64,000 nt of DNA from Lachnospiraceae bacterium oral taxon 500 (GTDB lineage: Bacteria > Bacillota > Clostridia > Lachnospirales > Vallitaleaceae): assembly GCA_002999035.1 (NCBI GenBank), contig CP027241.1:437001-501000 (forward strand), given 5' to 3'. This document shows, piece by piece, positions 17,106-31,063 of the stretch. Each line of letters opens with the position of its first letter. Position 1 is the stretch's first letter. The position numbers were made by a program, and so were the translations under genes. The notes below the pieces were generated by a model. That model searched no databases, was not told the DNA's origin, and was given only the letters and a program-made list of their open reading frames with translations.

Positions 17106-17330
17106 AAAACGTTCAATGTGTTTAAAACGATAATACCGGATTGCTCCTGCAATCCTGACAAAATCACTCGTAATTCGCTCGTTTTTACCAAAACGACTTC
17201 TTACTCATGCTTTTATCTCTTGACACTTGTTATTATCAAATAAGAAAAACTGATGCTCAGACTTCAAATGTCAGGCGCTTTGCATTCATATACAATCTTG
17301 ATTCCCAGGAAAGTCCGCTCGGACTTTCTT
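17106..17330. other. 23S-tRNA spacer without a 5S gene
   Basis: 225 bases where a 5S gene would normally sit. None of the conserved 5S landmarks is present. It holds a GAAAGTCC/GGACTTTC hairpin directly after the 23S end. Confidence 0.6.
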
Positions 17331-22307
<4,977 letters not shown>

Positions 22308-22510
22308 ATTTTCTCCTTCGCTCTTATCTGCCTGCTTCTTTATTAAAAAGCTGCTGGCTTGACTGTTACTCATCGCCTCGCTTGCGCTCGGCGTTTGAAT
22401 TAACTTGGTATTACTTGGTTTTTCTTCTTTTGAAATTGTTAAGTTTTAGGCTTTTCAAAAGCCCTGCGGCGTTTGCCGCTTCATTGCTTCCTTGCGGAGC
22501 AACGAAAGTT
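22308..22510 (-). other. rRNA operon leader
   Basis: About 200 transcribed bases between promoter and 16S, rich in short inverted repeats (for example GCGGC/GCCGC and CTTTT/AAAAG), as expected for 16S processing stems. No gene. Confidence 0.6.
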
Positions 22511-22539
22511 ATTATAGCAAAGATATCATGGTCTGTCAA
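22511..22539 (-). promoter_or_regulatory. Consensus rRNA promoter
   Basis: TTGACA (22534-22539), 17-bp spacer, TATAAT (22511-22516) on the minus strand: a perfect sigma-A match. A-rich tracts just upstream (about 22540-22566) look like an UP element. Confidence 0.92.
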
Positions 22540-22573
22540 CACCTTTTTCAAAGTTTTTTCAAAAAGTTGTAAT

Positions 22574-22641
22574 CAGTTCTCATAATTCATTGAAACCCTA
22601 ATGAATCAAGGGTATGGCCGATAAGTAAATAGATATTTATA
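22574..22641 (-). repeat. Family B palindromic repeat, partial copy B5
   Basis: On the minus strand ATATCTATTTACTTA, then a hairpin TTGATTCATT...AATGAATTATGAG and CTG align with the right half of the full copy at 37197. It ends 35 bp upstream of the rRNA promoter -35 box. The left half and the TTGCCTGA segment are missing. Confidence 0.6.
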
Positions 22642-22702
22642 CTTCTTTTGCCGCTAAAGTCTCCCTTTTCTGCCATGTTTTGAAGGCTGAACCAGTGTAT
22701 TG

Positions 22703-23623
22703 TTACTTCTTTCTGCTTGCCGGATATTGCAAAATCCGCTCCAATTCCCAATTACTTGTTTTGTCACTGATGGAAAAGCGTTTTAATTTGCGCAGGCTTT
22801 CAGGCGAGCCTTTTTTAATGATATTCATACCCCGCTCTACGATTAAGGTTACTTTGATGCCATCTTCCGTCAACAGCCGCTCCGTCAAATCATCATGCTG
22901 TCCCAGCGGATAGGAATAAGCCAGCCATTCCTCGCCGAAGTCTTCCGTAATCTGCTTTCTCGACTGCTGGGTATCTTGATGAAAATGCTGAATATATTCG
23001 GTTTCCGTGTCGAAGTCTTTCATTACGGCAGATGTTCTGATTTTCTGATTGTTCAGATATTCTTCATATGCCGCAACCTGGTGCATATCCATACTATGAC
23101 TTTGAATTGAAATCAGTCCGGAAGCAATCATTTCCTTTGCCTGCTCCAAAGTAATATAGGGCGGCACTATCGCACCGGTATTCTTATAACTCTTTGCCCC
23201 CAGCGCATGCCCAATCATAAATATGGTCGCCTTGAGGTCATATTCTTTCAGCACTTCATAAGCAATGGTGTAATTGCTTTCATAGCCGTCGTCTATTGTA
23301 ATCAGGACCGGTTTTTCCGGCAGAGCCGCTCCCTTTTCTACAAAATCCACCAATTCCCGAAAGGAAATGGTATGATAGCCATTGTCCTTCAAACATTTCA
23401 TTTGCCTTTTAAAGTTCTCTCTCCCGACTACCAACGGGCTGTCATTTTTCTTCTCTTCCGAAAAGTGATGGTAAATTAAAACCGGCAATTTAATTTCATC
23501 CGCTTCCAGTTTTGTATCCGGAATGAGATAAGATAAAATAATTCTATAATGATATCTTCCAAAAATGAGTGCTCCCACCGCTAAAATAAAGGCAAGAGCA
23601 ATCATAACATATTTCTTTTTCAT
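22703..23623 (-). CDS. Membrane-anchored polysaccharide deacetylase
   Basis: 306 residues. An N-terminal membrane anchor (about residues 5-22) places the enzyme outside the cell. The NodB domain has motif 1 TIDDGY (D111, D112), motif 2 H176-S-x-x-x-H181 as metal ligands, and motif 3 SYPLGQHDD. Such enzymes remove N-acetyl groups from peptidoglycan or surface polysaccharides; the exact polymer is not evident. The LPVLIYHHF opening resembles the IcaB/PgaB-like branch. It is a single gene between the rRNA operon and the corA operon. Confidence 0.88.
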   Translation of the reverse strand: MKKKYVMIALAFILAVGALIFGRYHYRIILSYLIPDTKLEADEIKLPVLIYHHFSEEKKNDSPLVVGRENFKRQMKCLKDNGYHTISFRELVDFVEKGAALPEKPVLITIDDGYESNYTIAYEVLKEYDLKATIFMIGHALGAKSYKNTGAIVPPYITLEQAKEMIASGLISIQSHSMDMHQVAAYEEYLNNQKIRTSAVMKDFDTETEYIQHFHQDTQQSRKQITEDFGEEWLAYSYPLGQHDDLTERLLTEDGIKVTLIVERGMNIIKKGSPESLRKLKRFSISDKTSNWELERILQYPASRKK

Positions 23624-23794
23624 ACTTTCTTCCTTATTAAATACACTCCTGATAAAAAAACTCCATGCTTAAATACCATCTTGCAATTCCTTTCATTTCC
23701 GCATCGCCGGCATGACATGGCCGGCCGCCGCTTTCTGAAGATCGGGAAAGTCTGCTCGATCCTTTGGAGATTCTTCTCATCAATCAAACCGCTT

Positions 23795-24748
23795 TTAAAA
23801 CATATCCTTCCTATATAAATACCACGCCACCGCGCCGGTCACGCCGACAGTAACCGCCCCGACTATCCAAAAACCGACAGCATTTTCCTGAAACGGCACC
23901 GGCACATTCATCCCCCACAGCCCCGACATAATCGTCGGCACCGAAAAAACAATGGTAATCGCCGCCAGCCATTTCATGACGATATTTAAGTTATTGGAAA
24001 TAACCGAAGAAAAGGCGCCAATCGTTCCCTCTAAAATATTGTTGTAGAGATTGGCCATTTCCATCGCCTGCCGGTTTTCAATAATTACGTCCTCCAGCAG
24101 TTCTTCATCCTCAGGATAGGTTTTCAGCGGCTTTTGCCGGAGCAGCTTTTCCAGCACCAACTCATTGCTTTTTAAAGAAGTGGAAAAATACACTAGCGAT
24201 TTGCTGATACCCAGCAGTTGAACCAGCTCGCTGTTGCGATAGCTCCGGTGCAGCTCTTTCTCGACCTGCGTAGTAATCCGGTCAATCTGGCGGAGATAGC
24301 GCAAATACAGAGCCGATGTCCGATAAAGGATTTGATACAAAAAACGGGTTCTTTTATTGGTAGTAAAATCCTTAATCCGCCCGGAAATAAAATCCTGCAC
24401 GATTAGATTTTCCCGCAGGCAAACCGTGACAATATGATCCGGGCTGATAATAATACCCATCGGCAGCGTTGAGTGGGTGCCCCGGTATTTTTCATTCCGG
24501 TCAAAGTTTTCATAGGGAATATCAATCACCAAAAGTGCCGTCCCGTTCTCCGCATCCAGCCGCACACTTTCTTCCTCATCCAGCGCCGCCCGCAGATAGT
24601 CATCGGGAATCATCAGCTTTTCTTCCAGTTCCGCAATTTCCTCCCGTGTCGGGGCAACAACATTGACCCAAACATTTTTTTCCAAAGTATTTAATTGTTT
24701 TAAGCTGCGGCTGGCGCCCTCGCCATGAGTTCGATAGACCTGATACAT
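23795..24748 (-). CDS. corA: CorA-family magnesium/divalent-cation channel
   Basis: 317 residues. A long cytoplasmic domain is followed by two C-terminal membrane helices; the first ends in the selectivity motif G279-M-N281 (SGLWGMN), the hallmark of CorA. The pentameric channel would import Mg2+ across the plasma membrane. It is the last gene of a tight minus-strand run after folA (18 bases apart). The terminal KDMF matches the basic CorA C-terminus. A divergent CorA of the CmaX/ZntB type is possible, but the GMN signature favours uptake. Confidence 0.9.
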   Translation of the reverse strand: MYQVYRTHGEGASRSLKQLNTLEKNVWVNVVAPTREEIAELEEKLMIPDDYLRAALDEEESVRLDAENGTALLVIDIPYENFDRNEKYRGTHSTLPMGIIISPDHIVTVCLRENLIVQDFISGRIKDFTTNKRTRFLYQILYRTSALYLRYLRQIDRITTQVEKELHRSYRNSELVQLLGISKSLVYFSTSLKSNELVLEKLLRQKPLKTYPEDEELLEDVIIENRQAMEMANLYNNILEGTIGAFSSVISNNLNIVMKWLAAITIVFSVPTIMSGLWGMNVPVPFQENAVGFWIVGAVTVGVTGAVAWYLYRKDMF

Positions 24749-24766
24749 GTTTACGCTCCTTTTTCC

Positions 24767-25264
24767 TTATTCCTTGCGCCGATAGGTAATCCATTCATAG
24801 GCATAGCCGTTTTCTTCCTGCCGCGGGCTGCGGTAGGTTTCCTGCCAGTGGGCATCCTGCTCCATATTTTCAATATGCCGGTCGGCACCAAATCGATGAT
24901 AAATTTTCGTCAAATAACCGACTTGGCAATACTCCATAAACAGCCGGTAAATCTCGGCGCCGCCGGAGACAAAAACCTGTTCCTCCGGGATTTGCCGCTC
25001 CTTTAGCCAGGTCAGCACTTCCCCAGCCGAATGAAGCACGACTGCATTTTCACAAGTATACTCCGGCGAGCGGCTAAGTATCAGCGTTGTCCGCCCCGGC
25101 AAAGGCTTTTTCCCTGGCAGGCTTTCCAGCGTCTTGCGCCCCATAATGACCACATTGCCCAGTGTCTTTTCTTTAAAAAATTGTAAATCCTTCGGCAGTC
25201 TGGCCAGTAAATCACCGTTTTTAGCGATACCGTAATCCAAATCAGCTGCTACGATAAAGTTCAT
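24767..25264 (-). CDS. folA: Dihydrofolate reductase
   Basis: 165 residues. It reduces dihydrofolate to tetrahydrofolate with NADPH. The fold motifs are present: the N-terminal IVAADLDYGIAKNGDLL, LPKDLQFFKEKT with the catalytic Asp, the cofactor loop VVIMGRKTLESLP, and FVSGGAEIY. The Trp usually found shortly before the catalytic Asp is replaced. It lies between thyA and corA, so the product of ThyA (dihydrofolate) is recycled by a co-transcribed enzyme. The start has a ribosome site (GGAGGGAGC). Confidence 0.93.
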   Translation of the reverse strand: MNFIVAADLDYGIAKNGDLLARLPKDLQFFKEKTLGNVVIMGRKTLESLPGKKPLPGRTTLILSRSPEYTCENAVVLHSAGEVLTWLKERQIPEEQVFVSGGAEIYRLFMEYCQVGYLTKIYHRFGADRHIENMEQDAHWQETYRSPRQEENGYAYEWITYRRKE

Positions 25265-25300
25265 TGCTCCCTCCGTGACCGTCGGCGTTTGGTTATTAAC

Positions 25301-25519
25301 TCAATATATCTTGTCTATGTCTCCTGTAATCCCGTACTGGTTTTTAAAGTCTTCCAAGTCCTCCCGGCCACGGATCAGCCGCACATCTTCAAAACTGCCG
25401 GTATGAATATTTTGAAATCCTGCTACCTGCTCACCCGTACAGATACTGCATTTAATCACCGGCTTCTGATTGGCCTGATCATAAGACTTTTTCTCCTGCT
25501 TTTTTCCGAACAGTCCCAT
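25301..25519 (-). CDS. Small conserved CxxC protein between thyA and folA
   Basis: 72 residues from the ATG at 25519 (GGAGGAAACA upstream); the upstream ATG would hide that ribosome site. It starts MGLFGKK, has a CSIC pair in KCSICTGEQVAGF, and then a Phe/Glu/Asp-rich half. I recognise similar short proteins in Clostridia but know no function. The CxxC could bind metal or be redox active. It is co-transcribed with folate/thymidylate genes. Confidence 0.75.
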   Translation of the reverse strand: MGLFGKKQEKKSYDQANQKPVIKCSICTGEQVAGFQNIHTGSFEDVRLIRGREDLEDFKNQYGITGDIDKIY

Positions 25520-25611
25520 TGTTTCCTCCCTGCCTGTCATCCCGGCCGGTGCTTCTGGTCAAACTTTCATTCCCGTATATTACCGAAACGGCTTCTCCCG
25601 GCTTACTGCCG

Positions 25612-26442
25612 CTATACCGCCACCGGAATTCCTTTAATTTGCTCGTTTTTCTGATAATTTTCCAGTTCAAAATCCTCGACCCGAAAATCATAAAAGTTTT
25701 TAACCGCCGGGTTCATCTTAAAGACCGGCGCCGGAAAACTCGGTCGCAGTAACATTTCCTCAACCAGCGGAATATGCCGGTCATAAATATGGGCATCGGC
25801 GATAACATGAACCAGCTCGCCCGCTTCCAAATCCGACACCTGCGCCAGCATATGCAAAAGAACCGCATACTGCACCACATTCCAGTTATTGGCAACTAAG
25901 ACGTCATTGGAACGCTGGTTTAAAATCGCATTCAGCTTGCGGCCGGTCACATTAAAGGTCATACCGTAGGCGCAAGGGTACAGATTCATTTCCGCCAAAT
26001 CCTGATGAACATACAGATTGGTCATAATCCTCCGGGAATAGGGATTGTTTTTTAAGTCAAACAGCACCCGGTCAACCTGATCAAACATACCTTCCCTGTA
26101 ACGATGCTTTATTCCCAGCTGATAACCATAAGCCTTGCCGATGCTGCCGCTTTCATCCGCCCAACTGTCCCAAATCCGACTGTTTAAGTCATGAATATTA
26201 TTTGATTTTTTCTGCCAAATCCACAAAATCTCATCAATTGCACTTTTAAAGGCGGTCGGCCGCAAAGTCAAAATCGGAAACTCCTCCGCTAAATCATAGC
26301 GGTTGACCACAGCAAAACACTTGACGGTATGTGCCGGCGTACCGTCCGCCCAATGCGGCCGGACTTTTTCGCCTTCCGAAGAATAGCCGTGATCTATAAT
26401 ATCCCGGCACATTTGTTTAAAAATCCGATCCGCTTTGCTCAT
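25612..26442 (-). CDS. thyA: Thymidylate synthase (ThyA family)
   Basis: 276 residues. It methylates dUMP to dTMP using methylene-tetrahydrofolate. The catalytic Cys is C157 in LYPCAYGM; the PCAY form is that of the Bacillus phage phi3T-like ThyA branch rather than the PPCH form of E. coli. QRSNDVLVANNWN supplies substrate-binding residues, and the dUMP-binding Arg pair lies in SRRIM. The start lies inside the end of hflX (26-base overlap) with AAAGGAGG in the hflX coding sequence, so translation is coupled. Downstream folA regenerates the cofactor. Confidence 0.93.
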   Translation of the reverse strand: MSKADRIFKQMCRDIIDHGYSSEGEKVRPHWADGTPAHTVKCFAVVNRYDLAEEFPILTLRPTAFKSAIDEILWIWQKKSNNIHDLNSRIWDSWADESGSIGKAYGYQLGIKHRYREGMFDQVDRVLFDLKNNPYSRRIMTNLYVHQDLAEMNLYPCAYGMTFNVTGRKLNAILNQRSNDVLVANNWNVVQYAVLLHMLAQVSDLEAGELVHVIADAHIYDRHIPLVEEMLLRPSFPAPVFKMNPAVKNFYDFRVEDFELENYQKNEQIKGIPVAV

Positions 26443-27703
26443 ACTTTTCCTCCTTTAAGCCCAGTTTGCGAATATAGGCTTCTTCCAAATACGCTTCCAA
26501 ATAAGTTCCGTTTTCGGTGTATTCCTCTTTGACCACCTGCCCGTAACGCCGGATAAAGTCAACCTTTTGTCCGTCCGCATACGGGATGGTCGTGCGGATA
26601 TAAGGCTTCAGGCGCCGGATCATTTCCTCGATTTCAGCCAGCAGTTCCTCCAGTCCGTCGCCGGTCCGGACAGATACCGAAGCTGTCATTTCCGCCCTCT
26701 CGTCCCTAAGTACAATCTCCTCCGGCCAAATGTCTTTTTTATTAAAAACAGTAATCACCGGAATCTGATCGGCTCCGATTTGCGCCAGCGTTTCATACAC
26801 TACCTGCCGGTGCTTTTCCTCAAAGGGATTGGCCCCGTCAACCACATGCAGAATCAGGTCGGCCACCGCCGCTTCTTCCAAAGTGGAACGAAACGCTTCC
26901 ACCAAATGATGCGGCAGTTTGCGAATAAATCCAACCGTATCGGTCAACATCACCGTTTGCTTGCTGCTTAAGGCCAGCGCCCGGGTAGTGGTGTCTAAGG
27001 TCGCAAATAATTTATCCTCCGCCAGCACGTCCGCCTCCGTCAGTTTGTTTAAGAGCGAGGATTTGCCGGCATTGGTATAACCGACAATCGCAATCAAAGG
27101 ATACCCCTGCTTGCGGCGTACCTCGCGGTTCATCTCCCGCTGGGCTTCCAGCTCTTTTAATTCTTTGCGCAAAATCCCCAGCCGCAGGCGGATGTGCCGC
27201 CGGTCGGTTTCCAGCTTCTTCTCGCCGGCCCCGCGTGTGCCGATGCCGCCGCCCTGCCGGGAAAGTGCATGACCTTCACCAATCAGCCGGGTCAGGCTGT
27301 CCGCTAGCTGCGCCGCTTCCACCTGTAAAATTCCCTCTCTGGTCGCTGCCCGCTGGGCAAAAATATCCAAAATCAACAGCGCCCGGTCCAGCACCTTAAC
27401 GCCCAGCGCCTCCTCCAGATTGCGAATTTGACTGGGCGCCAGTTCATCATCAGCAATCACCGCCTGCGCGCCGACTGCCTCAACCAGCGCCTTTAATTCT
27501 TCCACCTTGCCTTTGCCCAGATAAGTCCTCTTATTAACCGCCTCCAGCGGCTGAATCATTTGACCAACCACCTCGCCGCCGGCCGTCTGCGTCAGTTCCG
27601 CCAGTTCAATCAGCGAATCCTCGGCCTTTTTGACTTCTCCCTTTTCCGTTACGGCAAACAATACCACTTTTTCCGGCTTTTGCCACTGTTTTTGTTCTTG
27701 CAT
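26417..27703 (-). CDS. hflX: Ribosome-splitting GTPase HflX
   Basis: 428 residues. The N-terminal HflX domain (about 1-180, with GGGIGTRGAGEKKLETDRR as the family signature) is followed by a coiled linker and a GTPase domain: G1 GYTNAGKS (208-215), G3 DTVGF, G4 NKKD. HflX rescues stalled ribosomes under stress and can mediate antibiotic resistance. It is the first gene of the run hflX-thyA-small-folA-corA. It is divergent from the small membrane-protein gene at 27896. Confidence 0.94.
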   Translation of the reverse strand: MQEQKQWQKPEKVVLFAVTEKGEVKKAEDSLIELAELTQTAGGEVVGQMIQPLEAVNKRTYLGKGKVEELKALVEAVGAQAVIADDELAPSQIRNLEEALGVKVLDRALLILDIFAQRAATREGILQVEAAQLADSLTRLIGEGHALSRQGGGIGTRGAGEKKLETDRRHIRLRLGILRKELKELEAQREMNREVRRKQGYPLIAIVGYTNAGKSSLLNKLTEADVLAEDKLFATLDTTTRALALSSKQTVMLTDTVGFIRKLPHHLVEAFRSTLEEAAVADLILHVVDGANPFEEKHRQVVYETLAQIGADQIPVITVFNKKDIWPEEIVLRDERAEMTASVSVRTGDGLEELLAEIEEMIRRLKPYIRTTIPYADGQKVDFIRRYGQVVKEEYTENGTYLEAYLEEAYIRKLGLKEEKYEQSGSDF

Positions 27704-27895
27704 TCGATATCTGCTCCTATCCCTTGCTTTTTTTCATCGTATCCATTAAAATAATAATAAACTTTCCCATGTTCCGCAAAAAATATTTCCCATTCGCATA
27801 ACCGCTCATAACCCGTAAATCTGCCGAAGTGGTAACCACTTTTAAGGAAGCCCATTTGGACAAAACACTGCTCTCATTGATTATAAGGAGAATTT

Positions 27896-28129
27896 ATGAA
27901 TAAAAAGCAAATTTTATATTTCATTCTCACCGTCATTTTTATTTTACTGAACGTTTCCGTTCTGTTTTTGGCAGTCAGCGGCGCACCGCCGCTTTTCACC
28001 ATTTTAACACTGGCCCTTAGCTTTGTCCTGGGCGTGTTTCTTTATTTTATCCTGCGCTTTCACAAAAAAGAAGTCGAGCGGCGCAGGCTGCTGGAAGAAA
28101 TGTCCGAAAAGGACGAAACCGGCAAATAA
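27896..28129 (+). CDS. Small two-helix membrane protein
   Basis: 77 residues with a good ribosome site (AAGGAG). Two predicted membrane helices (about 7-27 and 33-54) are followed by a charged cytoplasmic tail (KKEVERRRLLEEMSEKDE). I do not recognise a family. It is transcribed divergently from hflX and converges on rarA. Confidence 0.65.
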   Translation: MNKKQILYFILTVIFILLNVSVLFLAVSGAPPLFTILTLALSFVLGVFLYFILRFHKKEVERRRLLEEMSEKDETGK

Positions 28130-28194
28130 GTTCCCGTTCCGGCAATATTCACAATCCGCCCGGACACGAAATCAGTCCGCACCGCCATCAGGCC

Positions 28195-29520
28195 TCAGTT
28201 CTGCTGTTCCTCTTTTTTTAAATATTCCAGCCATTCGCTGATTTTTCTTTCGTAGCCCTGCTGCGTCGGCTGATAATACCGGCGGCCGGCCAGCTCATCC
28301 GGCAAATACTGCTGCCGGACATAGTGATGCGGATAGTCATGCGCATAAAGGTAGCCGCTATGCCCCAAATCCTTAGCACCGGCGTAATGCGCATCCTTCA
28401 AATAAATGGGAATTGACGATATCGTTACATTTTTCACATCCTGTAAAGCCTGATCCACCGCCAAATAAGCGGCGTTGCTTTTGGGTGCGGCCGCCACATA
28501 GCAAACGGCTTGGCTCAAAATGATCCTTGCTTCCGGCATACCGACAAACTCGACCGCCCGAGCGGCAGCCACTGCCACCTCCAGCGCTCTGGGGTCGGCA
28601 TTGCCCACATCCTCGGCCGCACAGATAATCACCCGCCGGACAATAAACTTCGGATCTTCTCCGGCATAGAGCATTCTGGCCAAATAATAAACCGCCGCGT
28701 CGGCATCTGAACCGCGCATCGACTTAATAAAGGCCGAAATAATATCATAATGCTCGTCGCCGTCCTTGTCATAGCGAATTGCCCGTCTTTGAATGCATTC
28801 CTCGGCCACCGCCAAATCAATTATAATCCGACCGTGGTCATCGGCCGCCGTCGTCATTGCTCCCAGTTCCAGTGCATTTAAAGCCGTTCGGGCATCGCCG
28901 TCCGCCATTTCCGCCAAAAACCTGGCCGCTTCGTCCGTCAGCATCACCTTCTGCTCCGCCAGCCTTGCATCCTCTGACACCGCCCGGCACAGGAGTTTTT
29001 CAATATCCGGTGCTTTCAGCTTTTCCAGCAAAAAAATCTGCGACCGGGAAACCAATGCTTTATTCACTTCAAAATAAGGGTTTTCCGTAGTCGCACCAAT
29101 TAAAATAACCGTTCCGTCCTCAACATAGGGTAAAAGCGCATCCTGCTGCGCTTTGTTAAAGCGATGAATTTCATCAATAAACAAAATCGTTCGCCGACCG
29201 GAAAAGGACAGCTCATGCTTGGCCTGATCAACGACTTCCATAATATCCTTTTTCCCGGCAACCGTCGCATTCATCTGCAAAAAACCGGAACGAGTCGTCC
29301 CGGCAATTACCATGGCAAGAGTTGTCTTGCCTGTTCCCGGCGGCCCGTAAAAAATAATCGAGCGGATCCGGTCGGCTTTAATCGCCCTGTAAAGCAGCTT
29401 ATCCTTAGCCAAAATATGCTCCTGCCCGACCACATCCTCAAGAGTTTTCGGCCGCATCCGGACAGCCAAGGGCGCTTCTTTTTCCAGGGCTGCCGCTTTC
29501 ATATAATCGAATAAGTCCAT
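28195..29520 (-). CDS. rarA: Replication-associated recombination protein A (AAA ATPase)
   Basis: 441 residues from the ATG at 29520 (GGAAGCAAT upstream). Walker A is GPPGTGKTT (59-67), Walker B LFIDEIHRF, sensor 1 GATTENP. The C-terminal half is the MgsA/RarA tetramerisation domain (YLARMLYAGEDP, then HYVRQQYLPD near the end). RarA acts at stalled replication forks and is related to clamp-loader ATPases. It stands alone here. The conserved sequence leaves little doubt. Confidence 0.94.
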   Translation of the reverse strand: MDLFDYMKAAALEKEAPLAVRMRPKTLEDVVGQEHILAKDKLLYRAIKADRIRSIIFYGPPGTGKTTLAMVIAGTTRSGFLQMNATVAGKKDIMEVVDQAKHELSFSGRRTILFIDEIHRFNKAQQDALLPYVEDGTVILIGATTENPYFEVNKALVSRSQIFLLEKLKAPDIEKLLCRAVSEDARLAEQKVMLTDEAARFLAEMADGDARTALNALELGAMTTAADDHGRIIIDLAVAEECIQRRAIRYDKDGDEHYDIISAFIKSMRGSDADAAVYYLARMLYAGEDPKFIVRRVIICAAEDVGNADPRALEVAVAAARAVEFVGMPEARIILSQAVCYVAAAPKSNAAYLAVDQALQDVKNVTISSIPIYLKDAHYAGAKDLGHSGYLYAHDYPHHYVRQQYLPDELAGRRYYQPTQQGYERKISEWLEYLKKEEQQN

Positions 29521-29697
29521 ATTGCTTCCTTTCCCGGTCAACTGCTTTCTTGCTTTTGCTGCCTTACTTCTCTCCGCTTGTTATTCTCAATCTCCCCGCG
29601 TCGCGCCGAAACCAAAGCTTTCCATCTTTGCCATGCAAAAGTTCTATCTTTTCGCTTGGTTTTCTGCGGATACATCAAATGACTGCCCGCCAAAAGT

Positions 29698-30684
29698 TTA
29701 TTTTATCACAATCTCTTCCGGCTGCTTGCCTTGCTGCAAGGCCAAAAACTCCTCATAACAAAGCCCGGTCTGATACAGATATGTTGCCAGCGGCACGCCC
29801 AAATAGCGGATATGCCACGGCTCATAACTATAGCCGGTAATATTGTCCTTACCCTCGGGGTAACGAATGACAAAACCGTAGAGATGCGAGTTTTCCGCCA
29901 GCCATTTGCCCTCTTTGGTCTGTCCGTATTTCTCCACCAAATCAAAGCCGACGCTGGCCGAACTGACGTCCATGCACAATCCGGTGTGATGCTCGCTGTG
30001 TCCGGGCTTGGAGCTGTAACGATTGGCCAGTTCCAGTCCCTGCCGCTCGACATTGCTCTTATATAAGATTTTCTGATAAGCAATCGTCCGGTAGCCGGAA
30101 ACGGTTTGAATATCCAGACCCTCGTTTTTAGCGGCCGCAATCAATTCGTCAATCGCATCCGCCGCCACTTTCCGGAGCTTTCTGCGGGTTTGGTTGCCGG
30201 CATGCTTAGACTGCGGGTCAATCAGCTCAATCGGTTCAAAATCTTCCGGGAAATAATTTGCTTTATTGGCCAGCACAAACAAGCTGTTCACGTCTTCAAT
30301 CTGCTTGGGCTCATTGACATCAAAATGAAATGCCGAAAAGTCAACCTCTTTCAAGGCTTCTTCCAATTCCTCCGGCCAAGCCGCTTTGGTATATTCCAGC
30401 ATTTCCTTGGACTGGCGGCTGAGTGCTGCCGGCGGCTCGTTCTGTCCTTCTTTCGGTGCAGGTTCCGGTTGTTCTTCTTTTCCCTGCCCATTTGGCTGCC
30501 CGTTTTTTTCCGATCCCGCTTCGGTATTCGGGTTCGGCTCGGTCACTTGCTTTTCCTCCGGCTGATTGCTTTCCGCCGTTACATTGCTTTCCGCTTTTTT
30601 CTCGGAATCCCCCAGCTGGCAGGCTGTCAGCAAAAGACAAGCTGCCAAGGCCAAAATATATGTTTTTCTTCCTGCTTTTTTCAT
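29698..30684 (-). CDS. VanY-type D-Ala-D-Ala carboxypeptidase lipoprotein (M15B)
   Basis: 328 residues from the ATG at 30684 (AGAGGGATCAA upstream). A lipobox LTAC (Cys at about 22) anchors it to the membrane; a Glu/Pro/Asn/Gly-rich linker of about 60 residues follows. The zinc site is typical of VanY/LdcB: SKPGHSEHHTGLCMDV (first His and Asp ligands) and EPWHIRY (third ligand). It would trim the terminal D-Ala of peptidoglycan stems outside the cell. No vanH/A/X genes are adjacent, so this is housekeeping wall metabolism rather than glycopeptide resistance. An LD-carboxypeptidase activity is also possible. Confidence 0.88.
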   Translation of the reverse strand: MKKAGRKTYILALAACLLLTACQLGDSEKKAESNVTAESNQPEEKQVTEPNPNTEAGSEKNGQPNGQGKEEQPEPAPKEGQNEPPAALSRQSKEMLEYTKAAWPEELEEALKEVDFSAFHFDVNEPKQIEDVNSLFVLANKANYFPEDFEPIELIDPQSKHAGNQTRRKLRKVAADAIDELIAAAKNEGLDIQTVSGYRTIAYQKILYKSNVERQGLELANRYSSKPGHSEHHTGLCMDVSSASVGFDLVEKYGQTKEGKWLAENSHLYGFVIRYPEGKDNITGYSYEPWHIRYLGVPLATYLYQTGLCYEEFLALQQGKQPEEIVIK

Positions 30685-30799
30685 TTGATCCCTCTTTTCC
30701 GGTATTAATTTTTCCGCTTTGTTGCAATCTGCAGTGCTCAAAGATGATACGCCGTTTGCAAGCTGCTCGGGTTTTCATGTGTTTGGCACTTGTATTATT

Positions 30800-30902
30800 C
30801 TCAACTTCCCCCTTCCCCCTGATCGAAAGCTTTGCTTTCTGCCCGGGCGGGCATTCTGCCTAAAAAAGACTGTTTTAGTTTTGCAGAACACAGGAAAGTC
30901 GA
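30800..30902 (+). repeat. Family A palindromic repeat, copy A3 with 8-bp target duplication
   Basis: It is flanked by perfect direct repeats GTATTATT (30792-30799 and 30903-30910). Inside are CTCAACTTCCCCC, GATCGAAAGC-TTT-GCTTTC, TGCCCGGGCGGGCATTCTG, CTAAAAAAGACTG and the inverted end GGAAAGTCGA. Confidence 0.9.
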
Positions 30903-30995
30903 GTATTATTATAATGTTTTTGGAGGAGAAAGTCAACGCAACAGTTGATATAGCTACTCGTAATTCGTCGAAATGTCAACAACTGTCCAAATAAA

Positions 30996-31040
30996 ATTGC
31001 AAACAAATTTGTTGACAATGTATTTAAATTTGTTTATAAT
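30996..31040 (+). promoter_or_regulatory. Promoter and inverted-repeat operator of the DinJ-like antitoxin
   Basis: TTGACA (31012-31017), 17-bp spacer, TATAAT (31035-31040). AAACAAATTT just before the -35 and AAATTTGTTT before the -10 are exact inverted copies, a likely binding site for the ribbon-helix-helix antitoxin itself. Confidence 0.85.
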
Positions 31041-31063
31041 CTTGTTGGAAAGGAGTTGATATT

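Noticed and set aside
27649-27855. 68-codon minus-strand frame overlapping the start of hflX
   Set aside because: It overlaps hflX in another frame, lacks a ribosome site and matches nothing I know.
29698-30684. Glycopeptide-resistance vanY
   Set aside because: The domain is VanY-like, but no vanR/S/H/A/X genes are adjacent, so a resistance cluster is not supported.
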